Assembly (NCBI GenBank): GCA_963667375.1
Contig: OY763323.1
Location: forward strand, 3,162,001-3,226,000
DNA from: G963556115 sp963667375
GTDB taxonomy: Bacteria > Planctomycetota > SZUA-567
Length of the DNA: 64,000 nt
Reading direction: 5' to 3'
Every line of letters begins with the position of its first letter. The stretch's first letter is position 1. The notes under the pieces were generated by a model, which was given only the letters and a program-made list of their open reading frames with translations, did not search any database and was not told where the DNA came from. The position numbers were made by a program, and so were the translations under genes. Positions 17,886-26,607 of the stretch are shown piece after piece.

Positions 17886-20069
17886 TTGACTACTAACAGT
17901 GAGAGCAACGAAAACATCCGAAACGACATAATTTCCGAATACCAGCAGAGTATTCTATTCTTTGTAAAATCCAAAGAATATACGCCGATGCGGACCAAAG
18001 AGATTGCAAGAAACCTCGGAATTTCCAAGGATACCCGGAAGCTGTTCCGCGAAGCCATCAAAGATCTCAAACATCGGCATAAACTAATGAAAATTCGCGG
18101 CAGTAAGTGGGTTCTTCCTGAAGATGGCGAACACATCAGTGGCACTTTACGAATTACCCGTAGTGGTTGCGGCTTTCTTATTCCTGACGACACCAGTAAA
18201 GATGATGTGTTTATAGGTGAGGAAAACCTGCTCAATGCCCTCGACGGCGACAAGGTTCTGATCTCAATCGACTCTCCGCGAGGCACCGGCTATCGCCATT
18301 ATGGTACAGTTCAGCAGGTACTGGAGCGTGCTTCTGCCCGCTTTGTAGCGGTTGTAACCCCTGAACTTTCAGCTGAGGCGGAAGATATAAGAAATCCCTA
18401 CAATTATATTATTGAAAATCCGCCCAAAGATCTGAAACCTGCAACCAAAGTAATTCTGCAGACCACCGTTTTCCCGGATAATATCAATGATCCCAGAGGG
18501 AAAATTATTGAGATACTGGGTCCTGCCGGGGCACCGGATACCGAGATAGCGGCCATTCTTGCCGGCTTTGATGCCCCCGGAGAGTTCCCGGATGAGGTAA
18601 AGGATGAAGTATACCGCCTGGGTGATTCAAACCCGTTTGCCGACAAAACAGGCAGACTCGATCTGACAGATAGTATTACCGTAACAATTGACCCGGAAAC
18701 AGCACGTGATTTTGATGATGCGCTTTCAATCACCAGAAATGCAGATGGCGGCTTTAAAGTTGGCGTGCATATTGCTGATGTCTCCTATTTTGTAAAACCT
18801 GAAGGAATAATCGACCGTGAAGCCCGGGAGCGTTCAACCAGTATCTACCTTCCTGGAAGAGTAATTCCCATGCTGCCGGAAGAGCTTTCAAACGACCTCT
18901 GCTCACTTCGGCCTCAGGAAGAGCGTTTTACAAAATCCGTCTTTATTGATTACACTGCCGAAGGCGTAGTACAGGATTACAAGATTTACCGCAGTGTTAT
19001 TAAAAGCAGCAGACGCATGACCTATCCCGAGGTTAAAACACTCCTGAGTAATCCGGAAGCGGCTGCCGCATTTGAGAATAAAGAGATTCTTGAAGCACTG
19101 CAGGACCTCAATACACTGGCACAGAAATTACGCGAAAACCGTCTTCAGAATGGTAGTATCGAGTTGAATATGGCCGAATACATTATTCTATTCAATGAAG
19201 ATAATGAGGTTGAAGGAATGGAGCAGGTCGAACATGACTTTTCACATCAGCTGGTTGAAGAATTTATGCTGGCGGCGAATGTGTGTGTCGCCCGCTGGTG
19301 TCATGAAAACGCGATGCCGGTGCTGCACCGCATACATGAAGCACCCAAGGAAGAAGCGCTTGAAGAGCTGGCTGAATTTCTCACCAGTTCCGGCTACCCT
19401 TTCAAACCGCCGCTGCGCCGCGACCGACTGCAGCGTATCATAAATGATGCCAAAGACAAGCCGGAAGAGCATTCAATAAATCTTTCTATACTTAAAAGTT
19501 TCCAGCAGGCTGTCTATGGAGCAGATTCAAATATCGGACACTTTGCATTAAATTTCACGCATTATATGCACTTTACGTCACCAATACGCCGTTATCCGGA
19601 TCTGCACCTGCATCAGACTCTGGATAAAATGTTTGCCGACAATTCTGATAAATTGCCGAAACATCCTCACAAGCATCTTGAGTATGATCTGAAAGATCTG
19701 GTTTTGCTCGGCACTCATACCTCTGGAAGAGAACGCCGAGCGATGAAGATCGAAGAAGGTGTAAAAGATTTTCGTAAGCTGCAGCTCCTGCAGAAAAGCG
19801 GAGAGGAAGAATTCGAGGCCGTAGTTACCGGCATTCGCAAATTTGGTATTTTCGTTGAAATAAAGGACTTTTTTGTAGAGAGCCTGATCCCTAAAAAAAT
19901 GGTGGAAACTATTGGTTATACCACCAAAGAGGTAATACCCAATCACAACCGTAAAAACCGCAATCAGCCACAGGGCTTCCATCTCGGACAGTTGGTCAGA
20001 GTAAAATTGAAGAGTGTGGATTTAGCGACTCGAAATTGTGAATTGATATTGACAAAAGTCATAAATTAG
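17886..20069 (+). CDS. rnr: ribonuclease R
   Basis: Processive 3'-5' exoribonuclease of structured RNA. The protein has an N-terminal winged-helix-like region (MRTKEIARNLGISKDTRKLF), cold-shock domains (~75-220), the RNB catalytic domain with the metal-binding TIDPETARDFDDA, and a C-terminal S1 domain (GEEEFEAVVTGIRKFGIFVEI). TTG at 17886 is preceded by GGAG six bases upstream, giving 727 residues; a TTG at 17856 is an alternative that adds ten. It follows proB closely and ends at a strong terminator. No long Lys-rich tail is present, unlike E. coli RNase R. Confidence 0.93.
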   Translation: MTTNSESNENIRNDIISEYQQSILFFVKSKEYTPMRTKEIARNLGISKDTRKLFREAIKDLKHRHKLMKIRGSKWVLPEDGEHISGTLRITRSGCGFLIPDDTSKDDVFIGEENLLNALDGDKVLISIDSPRGTGYRHYGTVQQVLERASARFVAVVTPELSAEAEDIRNPYNYIIENPPKDLKPATKVILQTTVFPDNINDPRGKIIEILGPAGAPDTEIAAILAGFDAPGEFPDEVKDEVYRLGDSNPFADKTGRLDLTDSITVTIDPETARDFDDALSITRNADGGFKVGVHIADVSYFVKPEGIIDREARERSTSIYLPGRVIPMLPEELSNDLCSLRPQEERFTKSVFIDYTAEGVVQDYKIYRSVIKSSRRMTYPEVKTLLSNPEAAAAFENKEILEALQDLNTLAQKLRENRLQNGSIELNMAEYIILFNEDNEVEGMEQVEHDFSHQLVEEFMLAANVCVARWCHENAMPVLHRIHEAPKEEALEELAEFLTSSGYPFKPPLRRDRLQRIINDAKDKPEEHSINLSILKSFQQAVYGADSNIGHFALNFTHYMHFTSPIRRYPDLHLHQTLDKMFADNSDKLPKHPHKHLEYDLKDLVLLGTHTSGRERRAMKIEEGVKDFRKLQLLQKSGEEEFEAVVTGIRKFGIFVEIKDFFVESLIPKKMVETIGYTTKEVIPNHNRKNRNQPQGFHLGQLVRVKLKSVDLATRNCELILTKVIN

Positions 20070-20108
20070 CACAAAAGCGCACATTATGCGCCTCCTGTAT
20101 AAACAAAT

Positions 20109-20147
20109 AGCTAACATTTTAATTTACAAAATGTTAGCTGTTTTTTT
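20109..20147 (+). terminator. terminator after RNase R
   Basis: AGCTAACATTTT-AATTTAC-AAAATGTTAGCT stem-loop (12 bp) followed by seven T, 40 bp past the rnr stop. Confidence 0.9.
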
Positions 20148-20215
20148 CACAACTTTTTAAAAGCATATTAGCCACGAATATCCCGAATTTATCGCTATTT
20201 ATTCCTACAAAAAAT

Positions 20216-20243
20216 TTGCTTAAGGATACATATAGTGTAAAAT
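20216..20243 (+). promoter_or_regulatory. candidate promoter for the pseudo-receiver and yraN genes
   Basis: TTGCTT (20216-20221), 16 bp, TAAAAT (20238-20243). It lies after the rnr terminator and 147 bp before the next start codon; the rest of the 20148-20390 gap is AT-rich with nothing else recognised. Confidence 0.4.
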
Positions 20244-20390
20244 AGAGATACAAGAATATACTTTTCTCTTAGAAATATTATTTCCTAGAAAGGGTTTACT
20301 GAATAATCAACAGCAGAAAAAGCATGGAATAACCGCAGCACAAGCCCATTTGCAGATTTAGCAGTTACAGATTAGTAAAGGAACCAGACT

Positions 20391-20765
20391 ATGAAAAAAA
20401 TAATTATTGCCATGAATGATAGACATCAAAGCCAAAAACTCGCTATTGTTTTATCAAACTCCTATGATTCGATAATTATAAACACACCTGCAAAATTACA
20501 ATCACACTTAAATAATCTGGATACTGAGTTGTTTACCATAATTTTTGAAAACACCGATTCTGAAGATTTCACTCCGGTACTGGATATATTCTTCAGTGAA
20601 GGAAAGTTAAAAAATCCTTTAATTCAGATAACCAAGGATAAAATTAGCAGCACAGACAATCTGAAGTGTTTTATTCTGCAAAAACCCTTCGGCGTTAAAG
20701 AATTACTCAAATCTTTTTCTGAGCTGGAACGACAGACCAGTTCATCGGAATCTGCGATAGCATAA
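20391..20765 (+). CDS. degenerate response-regulator receiver-like protein
   Basis: A 124-residue single-domain protein with a receiver-like layout: an initial hydrophobic strand IIIAMND, a middle strand FTIIFEN where the phospho-acceptor Asp is expected, and FILQKPFGVKELLKSF, which resembles the Lys-Pro end of a receiver. The acidic pair after strand 1 and the acceptor Asp are not in place, so phosphorylation is unlikely; the fold assignment is inference. AAAGGAACC precedes the ATG. It is 5 bp upstream of yraN. Confidence 0.5.
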   Translation: MKKIIIAMNDRHQSQKLAIVLSNSYDSIIINTPAKLQSHLNNLDTELFTIIFENTDSEDFTPVLDIFFSEGKLKNPLIQITKDKISSTDNLKCFILQKPFGVKELLKSFSELERQTSSSESAIA

Positions 20766-20770
20766 CGTCA

Positions 20771-21172
20771 ATGAAGCTGCCAAAATTATTCAAAAAAACC
20801 AACAGCATTTCCAATAAAACTTTCGGTGCTATCGGAGAAGATATTGCCGAAAGTTTTTTAATTGCCCAGAAATACACAATTCTAGAGCGTAACTACCGCA
20901 GTAAACACGGCGAAATTGATATTATCGCCCGTCATAAAGAGACAATAGCCTTCATCGAGGTAAAAACCCGCAGTTCTGAACTTTTCGGACTACCGGAAGA
21001 AGCCGTCAACTTTACAAAACAACAGCGAATATCCAAAACTGCGAGATATTACATATCCCAAAACCAATTACCAGAAATTAATTTCAGAGCGGATATTATT
21101 TCGGTGCTGACCTCAGCTGACTCAGAAGCGCCGCAAATCAAACATTTCACCAATGCGTTTATTATTATCTGA
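20771..21172 (+). CDS. YraN/UPF0102 family nuclease-like protein
   Basis: A 133-residue protein with the UPF0102 signature: GAIGEDIAESFL, ILERNYRSKHGEIDIIA and TIAFIEVKTRSSELFG, in which the GEIDIIA and EVKTR segments form the restriction-endonuclease-like active site (D-ExK). The family is widespread and its biological role is unsettled. It probably forms a two-gene unit with the receiver-like gene. Confidence 0.88.
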   Translation: MKLPKLFKKTNSISNKTFGAIGEDIAESFLIAQKYTILERNYRSKHGEIDIIARHKETIAFIEVKTRSSELFGLPEEAVNFTKQQRISKTARYYISQNQLPEINFRADIISVLTSADSEAPQIKHFTNAFIII

Positions 21173-21202
21173 CACCATCGGCTCAATTCATCTCACAACC
21201 CC

Positions 21203-21230
21203 TTGCTATTGAGGCATCACTATATATAAT
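21203..21230 (+). promoter_or_regulatory. promoter of the glycosyltransferase gene
   Basis: TTGCTA (21203-21208), 16 bp, TATAAT (21225-21230). The predicted transcription start (~21237) is close before the preferred ATG at 21274, which argues against the earlier in-frame start at 21241. Confidence 0.6.
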
Positions 21231-21273
21231 AAGATATTTCTTGATAAAGTTATATATACAGCAGGGACATATT

Positions 21274-23019
21274 ATGGCACACAGTTCCACACTTTATAAC
21301 AGACATTATCTGATCTTAATCATTTTTTCAGCCATTCTTTTCGGTTACTCACTCATCGGTGGCCGCCCTCTCACCATGCACGAAGCACGGCTGCCGGAAA
21401 CGACCAATGAAATGGTTCGAAACAGCGACTGGGTAATTCCGCACAGCGGTGATCGCCCCTGGGTTGAACGTCCACCGCTTCCGCATTGGATTATGGCTGC
21501 AATCACTGCACCATTCGGCAAAATTGACACTACATGGAAGGCTCGTATAACTCCGACTCTGATGGGTATCCTGTCAGTCCTGCTGCTGGCAAATATCGGC
21601 ACCAGACTATTTGGGAGTGCCACAGGAATAATAGCCGGCTTTATACAGGCGACGACCTTTGAATTTTTCAGCTACTCCTGGCTGGCGGAGGATGATATAT
21701 TTCTCTGCACCATAATCTATTTTATACTCTATTTATTTGTAAAACTTGAATTCAGCCCGCAGTATCGTCTACACGCGAATGAAAGCCTGAACCCGCTGGG
21801 CAGCAGACCATTCCCGGTTTATCTGTTATTTTTCGCACTTGGCCTGACCAACATGGCCAAAGGTCTGGTTTTCGGGACGGTAATGACACTCATCCCGATC
21901 ACGTGTTATCTGCTGTGGAATCATGATTTGAAAAAGATTCTACGCTATGTCTGGCTCTGGGGCTGGATTATTTTCATCATCGTTGGCTCCAGCTGGGCGT
22001 TATATGTTGGCATTACCGTTGATGGGGCGTATGATGTGTGGGCCAGCGATCTTTTTGACCGCTTAAATCAGGGCTATCTCCAGCAACCATGGTATTATTA
22101 TCTGGAGAATATGCCGGCAATAACCTCGCCCTGGACTATCTTCAGCCTGATAGGAATTATTGTCTGCCTTAAACCAGTATTCAGTGAAAGATTTTCAGCA
22201 ATACGCTTCACCTTCTGCTGGGCAGTTCTGCCAATAATAATATTCTCCTTCTCTCAAAGCAAGCATCATCATTATATGCTTCATATAACAGGAGCCTGGG
22301 CTTTATACGCGGCACTTTCACTACGCTGGGTCTGGGAATGGATACTCTGCATACCCCAGAAAATTCGCAATCCCATTGTCGGACTTATTTTATCAGTGGT
22401 GTTGACAATTCCACTATGGTTTCTCCATAATAAGCTTCATGCCTCACTTTTCTGGACAGGCATGCTTATTTTCGGTATTGTTATCTGCAGTACCCTTCTA
22501 TTCCTAGGATTTGCACGCCGTCAGGGAATAATCTCATTTGCGGCGTTTATTTGTGCAATACTATTTATTGCGATGTTTGGCTACACGTTCATTGCGGCCT
22601 ATACCGATCAGACAATAGATGACACCAAATTTCTTCAGGCGGTAAAAGATGAAGTCCCTGAAAATGCCCTGCTGCTGCATAATGCGGATCACCGCGGTGG
22701 AATGGATTTTTTCAGAGTTATGTTCTATATTCCTGATCGGGCTATACTTATACACAATGAGACCTATCTCCAGCAGAGTAAATACATCGGTAAAACAGTA
22801 TATCTTATAGACAGATCATCGCAGGAGAAGAAACTCGAAGAATACGGTAAAGTTGTTATCATAAGTCAAAGCATTCATTCGCGTAGAGAGAATGAACATG
22901 CCGGGAAACTAACCCTTTTTAAAATTGAAATTAATCCAGAGCTGCCACCTAAGAAATATATAAAAATTGATGCGATGCAGGCGATGGGAAGGCGAAGCGG
23001 TCCACACTTGGACCACTAA
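21274..23019 (+). CDS. ArnT/GT83-like membrane glycosyltransferase
   Basis: A 581-residue polytopic protein of the dolichyl-phosphate-mannose mannosyltransferase superfamily (ArnT, PMT). The first periplasmic loop has MHEARLPETTNEM and VIPHSGDRPWVERPPLPHW, the usual acidic-residue and PPL region of ArnT-like enzymes; about 10-12 hydrophobic segments follow. Such enzymes move sugars from polyprenyl-phosphate onto lipid A, glycans or proteins at the periplasmic face. ATG at 21274 is preceded by AGGGA. Its 3' end lies 13 bp before the EIIA-like gene, suggesting cotranscription. The acceptor is unknown. Confidence 0.82.
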   Translation: MAHSSTLYNRHYLILIIFSAILFGYSLIGGRPLTMHEARLPETTNEMVRNSDWVIPHSGDRPWVERPPLPHWIMAAITAPFGKIDTTWKARITPTLMGILSVLLLANIGTRLFGSATGIIAGFIQATTFEFFSYSWLAEDDIFLCTIIYFILYLFVKLEFSPQYRLHANESLNPLGSRPFPVYLLFFALGLTNMAKGLVFGTVMTLIPITCYLLWNHDLKKILRYVWLWGWIIFIIVGSSWALYVGITVDGAYDVWASDLFDRLNQGYLQQPWYYYLENMPAITSPWTIFSLIGIIVCLKPVFSERFSAIRFTFCWAVLPIIIFSFSQSKHHHYMLHITGAWALYAALSLRWVWEWILCIPQKIRNPIVGLILSVVLTIPLWFLHNKLHASLFWTGMLIFGIVICSTLLFLGFARRQGIISFAAFICAILFIAMFGYTFIAAYTDQTIDDTKFLQAVKDEVPENALLLHNADHRGGMDFFRVMFYIPDRAILIHNETYLQQSKYIGKTVYLIDRSSQEKKLEEYGKVVIISQSIHSRRENEHAGKLTLFKIEINPELPPKKYIKIDAMQAMGRRSGPHLDH

Positions 23020-23032
23020 GCGGAGAGGTAAA

Positions 23033-23539
23033 ATGCACATTTCACGATATTTAAAACCAGATTTTATCCAGCTGGGCATGCGCTGCGGTCATATGGATGA
23101 AATCAATGAAGAAAAAAACTATGAAGCAGAACTCTGGAGACTGAAGACTGACGTTATTTCAGAACTGGCAGATCTTTTCGATAAAACCGGTATAATCAGA
23201 AATAAAACCAAATTTGCAACCGAAATGCTGAATTATGAAAAGAGCTCCAGCAGCGCCACAGGAAACGGAATTGCAGTACTGGATATCCGCAGCATGACCC
23301 CAAAATCAATGGGTCTGGTATTTGCCAGAAGTCAGGAAGGTGTCTGGTTTGATGCTGCTGATCACGAGCCGGTACATATCTTTTTTGGCATAGCCTGCCC
23401 GTCATATGATACCAGGAAGGCTCAACATTTTTACAAATGGATAGCCCAAAGCTTTCTACAGGAAGACTGGCTTCCTTCAGCCCTGCTCTACGCCAACGAC
23501 GAACATGAGATTATAGCTATTCTCTCCAGCCTGCAGTAA
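23033..23539 (+). CDS. EIIA-Ntr (PtsN)-like protein lacking the phosphorylation histidine
   Basis: A 168-residue protein matching the PTS EIIA type 2 fold. Residues ~77-130 give ATGNGIAVLD, MGLVFARSQEGVWFDAADHEPVHIFFGIACP. In PtsN the first segment reads GxGNGIAIPH with the phospho-acceptor His last; here that position is Asp84. It therefore cannot be phosphorylated in the usual way and may be a fixed-state regulator (inference). ATG at 23033 follows GGAGAGG by five bases; upstream in-frame codons overlap the glycosyltransferase gene and have no ribosome site. No EI or HPr gene is nearby. Confidence 0.72.
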   Translation: MHISRYLKPDFIQLGMRCGHMDEINEEKNYEAELWRLKTDVISELADLFDKTGIIRNKTKFATEMLNYEKSSSSATGNGIAVLDIRSMTPKSMGLVFARSQEGVWFDAADHEPVHIFFGIACPSYDTRKAQHFYKWIAQSFLQEDWLPSALLYANDEHEIIAILSSLQ

Positions 23540-23726
23540 ATACTTATACTTTAACTGCCCAGCTAGAAATTTTCTAGACGAAGCATATTCAATATTTATT
23601 CCTCAATATATTCGACCATACCCTGATAATTACAGATTGAGTTGCGTCAATCACCCATCACCGGAAAAAACCGGCACTAAACCACTTTTAATGAAAGATA
23701 ATTACTGTTTTGCATAATTATTAAAT

Positions 23727-23758
23727 ATAGTTTTCAGTTAAAATAGTTTTCAGTTAAA
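23727..23758 (+). repeat. perfect tandem 16-nt duplication
   Basis: ATAGTTTTCAGTTAAA occurs twice head to tail (23727-23742, 23743-23758), about 40 bp upstream of the gene at 23799. It may be a pair of regulator sites or a simple slippage duplication. The rest of 23540-23798 is AT-rich with no other recognised structure. Confidence 0.8.
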
Positions 23759-23798
23759 TGGTTTTAACGCACAGTTTGGAATTAAGGACTTAAATTGA

Positions 23799-24248
23799 AT
23801 GCTTCACGAGGAAGATCAACGCAAGGCATACCTGCAGTTAATGACAAATTTCATCATGGAAAAAAGAACTAATTCATCCCAGAACATAAACGCGAAACCA
23901 CATTCGCATGATTCTGCAAGAGTTAAATACATGATCTCTCAAGCAGCCAGCAGCAGAATTGAATTATCTGCAGCTGGTGTACAGCTATACAGTATGCTTA
24001 AAGAAGGTATGACCGCAGCAGAAGTAATAAAACTGGGTAACCGAATATGTCTTGAACGGGGTTACGTTCTTATTAGTGACACCTGTAAAAGGCTCTATAT
24101 GCATTTAAGCAAAAATGCTCAAATCTGGGTTGAGCTCACGCAAAATAATCTCGATGAACAGGCGGTCTTAACCCGAAAAAGCACTATCGAAAGAAAAAGC
24201 ATCTGGAAGGTATACCGTAATAATATTTTAAAAGTTTCCCAAGAGTAA
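23799..24248 (+). CDS. hypothetical protein
   Basis: A 149-residue protein of no recognised family. No signal peptide or membrane segment is visible. It has a hydrophilic N-terminal third with His-rich HSHDS, and a helical middle (AGVQLYSMLKEGMTAAEVIKLGNRI). The C-terminus is basic. AAGGA lies 10 bases before the ATG. It is a single-gene unit between the tandem repeat and a bidirectional terminator. Confidence 0.6.
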   Translation: MLHEEDQRKAYLQLMTNFIMEKRTNSSQNINAKPHSHDSARVKYMISQAASSRIELSAAGVQLYSMLKEGMTAAEVIKLGNRICLERGYVLISDTCKRLYMHLSKNAQIWVELTQNNLDEQAVLTRKSTIERKSIWKVYRNNILKVSQE

Positions 24249-24265
24249 TAGCCCAATACCGCTCA

Positions 24266-24300
24266 TATTAAAAGCACCGTCATCGACGGTGCTTTTAATA
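24266..24300. terminator. bidirectional terminator
   Basis: TATTAAAAGCACCGT-CATCG-ACGGTGCTTTTAATA, a perfect 15-bp stem with A and T runs on both sides, between the convergent stops at 24248 and 24328. Confidence 0.9.
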
Positions 24301-24327
24301 TAAATACTCAGTGATACAATTCAAAAT

Positions 24328-24717
24328 TTAAAATGTATCATCATCAAAAGCCGATTCATCTACCGGCAGCAATTCACCAAAAAGACTTTCAGAATCATCA
24401 ATAACCGGTCTCTCAGAAATTGCAGGTTCAATACCCAGCCGCTTCATCTCAGCTTTGACCTCATCAATCTCACGCCGCCACTTGATACGGCCATCAAAAC
24501 CTATAACATTATTATACATTGTCTGTGCACGTTTCAGCTCACGCTGTAAAGCTCTGATTCTGTCAGAATCACAGTCACTATTACAGTCTAGTGATTTGTC
24601 CTTTTCAGAATAAATACGCCCTTTTCGCCACAATTGCCCGTAATGCTTACGGCAATAACCCTTTGCGTGTACAGGATTGTTACAACCTTCGACAATACAC
24701 TTCTGATTTTTTTGCAT
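24328..24717 (-). CDS. small zinc-binding protein with C-C-C-H knuckle and coiled coil
   Basis: A 129-residue protein. Residues 7-31 hold the metal-binding pattern CIVEGCNNPVHAKGYCRKHYG with Cys7, Cys12, Cys22 and His25 followed by WRKGRIY, a knuckle found in many bacterial and phage proteins of unknown role. Residues ~55-95 are charged and helical (probable coiled coil), and the end is strongly acidic (DESAFDDDTF). ATG is preceded by AGGGGGAATT. It is transcribed alone. Cytoplasmic nucleic-acid or protein binding is plausible but not shown. Confidence 0.7.
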   Translation of the reverse strand: MQKNQKCIVEGCNNPVHAKGYCRKHYGQLWRKGRIYSEKDKSLDCNSDCDSDRIRALQRELKRAQTMYNNVIGFDGRIKWRREIDEVKAEMKRLGIEPAISERPVIDDSESLFGELLPVDESAFDDDTF

Positions 24718-25032
24718 AATTCCCCCTAGCTACCTTACGGTAATTCCCCTATTTTCAGCAGTATTAGAGCATTTTCTGCTGCGTAAAATGTCCTATTATC
24801 AACACACACGTAAATCTTTTGTAAACAATTCGCTAACTACATTATAGCTTAAACTGATTTTGCAAGTAATAATAGAAATGTCTCTATAATTAATAATAAA
24901 CCACAATTTTCAATTGTCAAGCAATGAAATTTAAAACAAACGTGTACTCGTTTTGTTACATAACCTAACGTTCTACGAAATAATAAGTTAAAAAATTGCA
25001 GCTAATTTTATTTTTCCGGGATTAGTTGGTAA
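24718..25032. other. intergenic region, AT-rich
   Basis: Just over 300 bp separating two leftward genes. Nearest the 24717 start there is an imperfect duplication of GGGGAATTA on the minus strand that includes the ribosome site. The rest is AT-rich (for example 24840-25000) with no clear gene, RNA or terminator. Confidence 0.4.
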
Positions 25033-26163
25033 TTAAAGAAACTTTTTGAAATGTTTTTTCAAAACCAAGAGTGGAAGCAGCATACCGACAAGAATACCCA
25101 GAAGTGTGAGTATCGCTTGTGAAAAAGGATTAACAACTGCCGAAGAAATAATAATAGCATTGAAAAGAGAAATACTAATAATCCCGTCTTTATAAAAATT
25201 CTGAACCGCCCCGACTTCACGCTTAATAATAATTCGAAACAAAGGAAAGAGCAGAAAAACTATTATTAATCCAAGAATCGCCGGTTGTACAGGATTTATA
25301 AAGTTCATAAGAACAAACGCCGCTGGTATCATCAGAAGTATCACAACCGCCATACATGTCAGCCAAGGGGTATTAATCAGTTGTTTTTTAGGCCGTATAA
25401 TATTACTTACCGAGCCCTGTTCATGCTTATCAGGAAGGATCAATGACAAATTACGTTGTATCATCTTATCACTTAGTTTGCAGGCAAGATTGTAATCATT
25501 GGTAAGATCATGGCTGATCTGTCCGGGATAAACCGAATCAATCTCGGTAGACAGTTCCAGCGAATCTTTTTCCTGATCCTGAAGCTGCGTCTCTGCGCTA
25601 CCGGTATTTACATCTTTCAGACTTACATTCTTAATTATTCGCAGCACCATAATATACAGCAGTAAAGCAGCCAACGGAATATAAATAACCGGTTCTATAA
25701 TAAGATAGATAATATAGGCATGCGCACTCAACCCCAAAACCACAAGTAACACATATTTAAGCGAAAACAATACCGCCTCAATAACCGGCACCGGTTTGAA
25801 TATTGCATTCAAGAGAAAACTTACCAGAATAAAACCGCTAACCGTATAAAAGCTGAGCAGCGATACAGTCATACTTATCATAAGCGCTATAAGATATAGT
25901 GCAGTAGCTACGATAAAGCTGAGACTCATCGAAATTTTAGGAATATCACTATCTGACGATTTTTCAAATTCATCTCCCACACAAAAAAGGGTATTCCAGG
26001 CCGAACTTCCCATGGAAAGAAGAATGGTGGTAATTACAACATGCGGCAAAAAAGTTGTTTTGTCAATGCCGGTACCAGAGAATATAGCCAGAAAGAAACC
26101 GGTAAGAACCCCGGATAACGAAATGAATGCCGCCGGTAGCGAGATCAGACGCAGAAAATTCAA
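25033..26163 (-). CDS. polytopic membrane protein, remotely UbiA-like
   Basis: A 376-residue protein with about nine hydrophobic segments in two blocks separated by a charged cytoplasmic-type loop (~residues 195-265). The segment after the second helix, AWNTLFCVGDEFEKSSDSD, resembles the position of the NDxxDxxxD prenyl-diphosphate motif of UbiA enzymes but is not a good match, so the assignment is weak and activity uncertain. TTG at 26163 has a strong GGAGGAACTAA site. It stands alone, divergent from the RNA gene at 26.3 kb. Confidence 0.45.
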   Translation of the reverse strand: MNFLRLISLPAAFISLSGVLTGFFLAIFSGTGIDKTTFLPHVVITTILLSMGSSAWNTLFCVGDEFEKSSDSDIPKISMSLSFIVATALYLIALMISMTVSLLSFYTVSGFILVSFLLNAIFKPVPVIEAVLFSLKYVLLVVLGLSAHAYIIYLIIEPVIYIPLAALLLYIMVLRIIKNVSLKDVNTGSAETQLQDQEKDSLELSTEIDSVYPGQISHDLTNDYNLACKLSDKMIQRNLSLILPDKHEQGSVSNIIRPKKQLINTPWLTCMAVVILLMIPAAFVLMNFINPVQPAILGLIIVFLLFPLFRIIIKREVGAVQNFYKDGIISISLFNAIIISSAVVNPFSQAILTLLGILVGMLLPLLVLKKHFKKFL

Positions 26164-26313
26164 TTAGTTCCTCCAGAAGATTTTTACAGCACCGGTCTTA
26201 TATTTATTTAATAAAAACCGGCATACACACTTTTCTTATAGTATACCCAGAATATACGGAATTTCCATTGTATTAAACCGTTAAATAGGTTAAAATATAA
26301 AAAAATCGTTACT

Positions 26314-26478
26314 ATTGTGCTCGACAGTACAGCATATTTGAGAACCTAATTACGATAGCGGGAGTCGATAAAATATACCTGTGCGGTCATGCCGTCGTTC
26401 GAACGGACCTCTGCCCCGTATGCTGAGACACCCACCTGGAACATTGCGGTTCCAGAATCTACTGTGCAACGACACAAT
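26314..26478 (+). ncRNA. ssrS: candidate 6S RNA
   Basis: A 165-nt non-coding segment that folds into nested helices: ATTGTG/CACAAT at the ends, TCG/CGA, ACAGTA (26324-26329)/TACTGT (26460-26465) and CAGCATA (26330-26336)/TATGCTG (26419-26425). On the 3' side lies a small hairpin CTGGAAC-ATTGCG-GTTCCAG (26436-26455) within ACACCCACCTGG...ATCTACTG. The position and sequence of that hairpin resemble the 3' central-bubble hairpin of 6S RNA (in E. coli, ACACATTCACCTTGAAC...). It is followed by its own terminator. 6S RNA binds sigma-70 polymerase. A regulatory leader for the gene at 26608 is the alternative. A TATAAA (26296-26301) may be its -10 element. Confidence 0.5.
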
Positions 26479-26490
26479 GGTTTGATTTTT

Positions 26491-26513
26491 ACCCGGGTTT
26501 CCCGGGTTTTTTT
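26491..26513 (+). terminator. intrinsic terminator of the ncRNA
   Basis: ACCCGGG-TTT-CCCGGGT stem-loop followed by a run of T, 12 bp after the closing helix of the RNA. Confidence 0.9.
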
Positions 26514-26607
26514 ATAAAAAACCAGAATTTTCTATAATTAAAGCCAAGCAATGACTATAATGCAAATAATTTACTATTAAACCATCAGCTTTTATGGAGA
26601 AAAGACT

